NCBI GenBank assembly: GCA_937897615.1
Contig: CALCNO010000010.1
Span: 1-8,523 of the forward strand
Direction of reading: 5' to 3'
DNA length: 8,523 nucleotides
Source of the DNA: an uncultured Anaerolineaceae bacterium
Lineage (GTDB): Bacteria > Chloroflexota > Anaerolineae > Anaerolineales > Anaerolineaceae
The position numbers and the translations under genes were made by a program. This document shows positions 6,046 to 8,523 of this stretch, piece after piece. The first letter of the stretch is position 1. Each line of letters begins with the position of its first letter. The notes beneath the pieces are model-generated. The model was not told the origin of the DNA. It made no database searches and worked only from the letters and a program-made list of their open reading frames with translations.

Positions 6046-7968
6046 CTAACTTAGCCCGATGATCTTGCCGGTATCGGTCTCGATATCGATCTCCATGAAC
6101 ATGGGGCGGGTGGGCAGGCCGGGCATGGTAGACATGGTGCCCAGCAGCGGGTAGAGGAAGCCCGCCCCCACCGAGGCGCGCACATCGCGGATGGGAATGC
6201 GGAACCCCTTGGGCACACCCTTGAGCGCCGCGTCATGCGAGAGGCTGAGGTGTGTCTTGGCCATGCAGATGGGCAGTTTATCGAAGCCCAGGCGTGTGTA
6301 CTCTTTGATGCGCTCCTCGGCCTCGGGCAGGTAATCCACGCCGTCAGCGCCGTAGACCTCTTTGGCGATACATTCGATCTTCTGTTTGATCGACCATTCC
6401 AGCGGGTAGAGGAACTTGAACTGTGCCGGCATTTCGGCGGCCTTGACCACCGCCTCGGCCAGTGCCAGCGCGCCTTCGCCGCCTTTCTCCCAGTGCTCAC
6501 AGATGAGCGCATCCACTGCGCCGCCTTCTTCCACCGAGGCTTTGCGGATCAACTCCAACTCGGCGGGCGTATCGGTGAGGAAGCGGTTGACCGCCACCAC
6601 CACCGGGACGCCAAACTTGCGCGCAGTCTTGATGTGATGCAGCAGGTTGGGCATGCCGGCGCGCAGCAACTCCAGGTTTTCGCTGGTGTAGGCTGGGTCG
6701 AGCGGTTTGCCCGCCACCACTTTGGGGCCGCCGCCGTGCATCTTGAGGGCGCGCACAGTGGCCACCATCACCACCACCGAGGGGATCAGCCCGGAGTAGC
6801 GGCTCTTGATGTCCATGAACTTTTCCATGCCCATATCGGCGCCGAAGCCGGATTCGGTAATGACGTAATCTGCCAGCTTAAGGGCGATCTTATCGGCGAT
6901 GATCGAGGAGTTGCCGTGAGCGATGTTGGCAAACGGGCCGGCATGCACGAACACCGGTGTGCCTTCCACGGTTTGCATCAGGTTGGGCTTGATGGCGTCG
7001 CGCATCAGCACGGTCATGGCGCCGGCCACGCCCAGGTCTTCGGCGGTAACGGCATCACCGGATTTGCTGATGCCGATGACGATCTTGCCCAGGCGCTCGC
7101 GCATATCCTTGAGGCTGGTGGTGAGCGCCAGAATAGCCATGATCTCGGAGGCCACGGTAATATCAAAGCCGGTCTCGCGCGTGAAGCCCTTTTCATCCGG
7201 GCCGGTGCCAATGGTCACGCCGCGCAGGAAGCGGTCTGAAGTATCCAGCACCCGCCGCCAGGTGATGGTGGCCGGGTCAATATCCAGGCGGCACAACTTG
7301 CGGCGCTGCTCGGGGGTCAGTTCATCGGGGTCTGCGGCGCTGATGCCCAGTTTTTCCAGGCGCACCACCATCCCTTTGGTAAAGTGGCGTTTGCCGCTCT
7401 TGTCTGGCGGCAGCAGGCGGTTGAATAATTGTTCGTCGGTGGCGTCTGCTTCATGGAACATGCGCGCGTCAATGGCGGCGGCCATCAGATTGTTGGCGGC
7501 CGTGATGGCGTGAATATCGCCGGTGAGGTGCAGGTTGAATTCTTCCATCGGCACCACCTGAGAATACCCGCCGCCGGCGGCGCCGCCCTTGATGCCAAAG
7601 GTAGGCCCCTGCGAAGGCTGGCGGATGCAGGTGATCACGCGCTTGCCCAGGTGTGCCCCCAGTGCCTGGCTGAGGCCCACCGTGGTGGTGGTCTTGCCTT
7701 CTCCCAGCGGCGTGGGGGTAATGGCGGTCACGTCAACGTATTTACCATCGGGGACGTGATGCAGGCGCTGCAACACCTCCAGGCGCACTTTGGCTTTGGT
7801 GTCACCGTATTGCTCGATCTCGTTGGGCAGCAGGCCCAGTTCTTCGGCAATCAGGGTGATCGGTTTGAGCGTTGCCTCCTGAGCGATCTCAATATCGCTG
7901 GGCACGGGTTTTCTGCGGTTGAGTTTGGTAGGGGTGAAGGGTTTACGGGTAATGGGGGTGTTGGGCAT
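6046..7968 (-). CDS. fhs: Formate-tetrahydrofolate ligase, long (eukaryotic-like) form
   Basis: This cytoplasmic enzyme makes 10-formyl-THF from formate, THF and ATP. It is the entry of formate into one-carbon metabolism and a step of the Wood-Ljungdahl methyl branch. The phosphate-binding loop TPLGEGKTTTT is at residues 86-96. Both family signatures are present: GIKGGAAGGGY (125-135) and VATVRALKMHGG (402-413). The 640 residues exceed the ~556 typical of monofunctional bacterial enzymes. RQPSQGPTFG (116-125), the segment around LDIDPATITWRRVLDT (228-243) and the ending GFLYPLLGTMSTMPGLPTRP (603-622) follow the synthetase domain of eukaryotic C1-THF synthase as I remember it. Short bacterial forms have REPSLGP and AGDIMTMPGLP-type sequences instead. 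The ATG at 7968 has AAGGAG five bases upstream. The gene stands alone: no folD or other Wood-Ljungdahl gene is adjacent in view. The promoter region contains an operator-like palindrome. Confidence 0.97.
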   Translation of the reverse strand: MPNTPITRKPFTPTKLNRRKPVPSDIEIAQEATLKPITLIAEELGLLPNEIEQYGDTKAKVRLEVLQRLHHVPDGKYVDVTAITPTPLGEGKTTTTVGLSQALGAHLGKRVITCIRQPSQGPTFGIKGGAAGGGYSQVVPMEEFNLHLTGDIHAITAANNLMAAAIDARMFHEADATDEQLFNRLLPPDKSGKRHFTKGMVVRLEKLGISAADPDELTPEQRRKLCRLDIDPATITWRRVLDTSDRFLRGVTIGTGPDEKGFTRETGFDITVASEIMAILALTTSLKDMRERLGKIVIGISKSGDAVTAEDLGVAGAMTVLMRDAIKPNLMQTVEGTPVFVHAGPFANIAHGNSSIIADKIALKLADYVITESGFGADMGMEKFMDIKSRYSGLIPSVVVMVATVRALKMHGGGPKVVAGKPLDPAYTSENLELLRAGMPNLLHHIKTARKFGVPVVVAVNRFLTDTPAELELIRKASVEEGGAVDALICEHWEKGGEGALALAEAVVKAAEMPAQFKFLYPLEWSIKQKIECIAKEVYGADGVDYLPEAEERIKEYTRLGFDKLPICMAKTHLSLSHDAALKGVPKGFRIPIRDVRASVGAGFLYPLLGTMSTMPGLPTRPMFMEIDIETDTGKIIGLS

Positions 7969-8001
7969 GGCAACTCCTTTTTGAATGAACAGCCTCTCCT
8001 A

Positions 8002-8030
8002 ATTAAAGACCATATTGGTCTGAAATGCAA
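8002..8030 (-). promoter_or_regulatory. Candidate fhs promoter
   Basis: Read on the minus strand, TTGCAT (8030-8025) and TTTAAT (8007-8002) are 17 bp apart. The -10 box is 33 bases before the fhs ATG, giving a leader of about 27 bases. The -35 match is only fair. The spacer holds a 15-bp inverted repeat. Confidence 0.45.
8007..8021. promoter_or_regulatory. Operator-like inverted repeat inside the fhs promoter spacer
   Basis: AGACCATATTGGTCT has perfect 6-bp arms (AGACCA/TGGTCT) around a 3-base centre. It lies between the proposed -35 and -10 boxes of fhs, a position where a dimeric regulator would block or remodel RNA polymerase binding. No candidate regulator gene is in the window. Confidence 0.45.
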
Positions 8031-8109
8031 GGGACGAGCGGGGCGAAGAGCCGAAAAATACACCCCGCGGGGGCTTAGGAATGCGTTTGCGATGGTGGAA
8101 AACTGGCTG

Positions 8110-8137
8110 TTCGGATGGGAAATTTCTATGCTATACT
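8110..8137 (+). promoter_or_regulatory. Extended -10 promoter of the zinc-ribbon gene
   Basis: TATACT (8132-8137) is preceded by TG one base upstream (8129-8130), forming an extended -10 element. The possible -35 TTCGGA (8110-8115, 16-bp spacing) is weak. The start would fall near 8144, leaving a leader of nearly 50 bases. Confidence 0.45.
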
Positions 8138-8145
8138 GCAACAAA

Positions 8146-8163
8146 GGAAGGGTTTTTCCTTCC
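8146..8163 (+). other. Leader hairpin of the zinc-ribbon gene
   Basis: GGAAGG (8146-8151) pairs with CCTTCC (8158-8163) around GTTTTT. It would form at the very 5' end of the transcript, 17 bases before AGGAGG, and no T tract follows. A role in mRNA stability is more likely than attenuation. Confidence 0.35.
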
Positions 8164-8191
8164 CGGGTAATTTTATAACAGGAGGATAGAA

Positions 8192-8338
8192 ATGGCAGAA
8201 ACAGCATATTGCATGAAGTGTAAAAAACAACAGGTGATGAAAGACACCGAACAGGTGACAATGAAGAACGGCCGCAAAGCCCTCAAAGGCAAATGCACAG
8301 TCTGCGGCACCGGGATGTACAAGATTCTGGGCAAATAA
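8192..8338 (+). CDS. DUF5679-like mini zinc-ribbon protein
   Basis: This 48-aa protein has four cysteines in two CxxC knuckles: YCMKC (6-10, Cys7 and Cys10) and KCTVCG (34-39, Cys35 and Cys38). They are joined by a basic stretch with the motif MKNGRKALKG (24-33). The pattern fits a one-zinc ribbon and the DUF5679 family as I know it, whose function is unknown. Such small basic ribbons often bind nucleic acid or ribosomal partners, but nothing here proves that. The start is firm: AGGAGG (8180-8185) lies six bases before the ATG, and the gene has its own promoter and strong terminator. It is divergent from fhs, with 223 bp between the two starts. Confidence 0.85.
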   Translation: MAETAYCMKCKKQQVMKDTEQVTMKNGRKALKGKCTVCGTGMYKILGK

Positions 8339-8356
8339 GCGCCCGGCGCGAAACGT

Positions 8357-8388
8357 AAAACCGCACCTCTAGGGTGCGGTTTTTATTT
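8357..8388 (+). terminator. Intrinsic terminator of the zinc-ribbon gene
   Basis: An 11-bp stem (AAAACCGCACC at 8357-8367 with GGTGCGGTTTT at 8373-8383) and a 5-base loop end in a T-rich tail (TTTTTATTT). It lies 18 bases after the stop codon. Confidence 0.92.
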
Positions 8389-8437
8389 AACTGTGGGGTG
8401 AGAGGTGGCCTGCCCCCGTTGGTAACTTGTTGAGAAT

Positions 8438-8472
8438 AAAAAAATAAAAACACCCCATGCTTGGGTGTTTTT
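8438..8472 (-). terminator. Terminator of the minus-strand tRNA gene
   Basis: On the minus strand AAAAACACCC pairs with GGGTGTTTTT around a 7-base loop, followed by A and seven T (8444-8438). It starts three bases after the tRNA discriminator base. On the plus strand it also ends in five T, so it may work both ways, but the longer T tract is on the minus side. Confidence 0.85.
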
Positions 8473-8475
8473 CTG

Positions 8476-8523
8476 TGGGGCGAGAGGGGGTCGAACCCTC
8501 ACGATGTCTCCATCGACGGATTT
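8476..8523 (-). tRNA. Class II tRNA, 3' part (Leu(UUR)-like or Tyr; 5' end outside window)
   Basis: Read on the minus strand, the segment ends in a tRNA 3' half. The T arm is GAGGG-TTCGACC-CCCTC (8500-8484), followed by the acceptor strand TCGCCCC (8483-8477) and discriminator A73 (8476). Before the T arm is a long variable arm with a 5-bp stem (CGATG-GAGA-CATCG, 8515-8502), so this is a class II tRNA. The 3' anticodon stem reads TCCGT (8520-8516), preceded by AAA, which puts A at position 36. A36 fits Leu(UUR), Tyr or Ser(UCN), and A73 argues against Ser, which normally has G73. CCA is not encoded (A73 is followed by CAG). The anticodon lies beyond the window edge. Confidence 0.88.

Noticed and set aside
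6235..7239. Long open frame (334 codons) on the plus strand inside fhs
   Set aside because: It is antisense to conserved fhs motifs, with a His-rich low-complexity translation typical of a GC-rich antisense shadow.
8031..8108. Possible small RNA or riboswitch between fhs and the zinc-ribbon gene
   Set aside because: The stretch has a few short GC-rich complementarities but no clear paired architecture, no terminator and no promoter of its own.
7429..8178. Open frame on the plus strand running from fhs into the intergenic region
   Set aside because: It overlaps fhs antisense and crosses the promoter region of both flanking genes. The translation shows no recognisable domain.
1..8523. Signs of mobile elements, CRISPR repeats or a defence island
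   Set aside because: No transposase, integrase, terminal inverted repeats, regularly spaced repeats or toxin/antitoxin-like genes were seen. A tRNA is present, but no attachment-site duplication of its 3' end was noticed in the window.

Overview
The window is a chromosomal segment of a moderately GC-rich bacterium. Several features fit Chloroflexota (Anaerolineae-like): a DUF5679-type mini zinc ribbon, an acidic lipoprotein with a central domain that I remember from Chloroflexota surface proteins, and a long-form formate-tetrahydrofolate ligase. This taxonomic call is an inference from gene content, not from a marker gene. Coding density is high, every gene has a readable Shine-Dalgarno sequence, and hairpin terminators separate the units. 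I see no insertion sequence, integrase, phage gene or CRISPR array.

Left part (1-3210, plus strand). The window opens inside the 3' end of a heavy-metal P-type ATPase whose last membrane helix carries the HEGST signature of the P1B-4 group. Sixteen bases later comes an atypical SDR/epimerase-like oxidoreductase. After a 57-bp gap with a TATAAT box lies a complete cytoplasmic GH13 alpha-glucosidase, probably active on alpha-1,6 linkages. A strong hairpin terminator ends this run.

Middle (3215-5958). A malate/lactate/sulfolactate dehydrogenase-family (Ldh_2) gene on the minus strand converges on the GH13 gene. It is transcribed divergently from a 518-aa lipoprotein gene. The roughly 107-bp gap between those two starts holds a promoter for each. 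The lipoprotein has an internally duplicated LamG-like domain flanking a different small domain, and each of the three domains has its own cysteine pair.

Right part (5967-8523). A large shared hairpin separates the lipoprotein from fhs, which runs on the minus strand. Its 640-aa product matches, from memory, the synthetase domain of eukaryotic C1-THF synthase better than the usual ~556-aa bacterial enzyme. Its probable promoter contains a 15-bp inverted repeat in the spacer. Divergent to it is a 48-aa four-cysteine zinc-ribbon protein with its own leader hairpin and terminator. The window ends inside a class II (long variable arm) tRNA on the minus strand, followed by its own terminator.

The genes do not form one pathway. 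Metal export, alpha-glucoside breakdown, 2-hydroxyacid/2-oxoacid redox and one-carbon activation are separate transcription units. Nothing here looks like a dedicated new multi-gene system. The points most worth checking are the fhs subtype and its operator-like palindrome, the three-disulfide lipoprotein architecture and the changed active site of the SDR protein.
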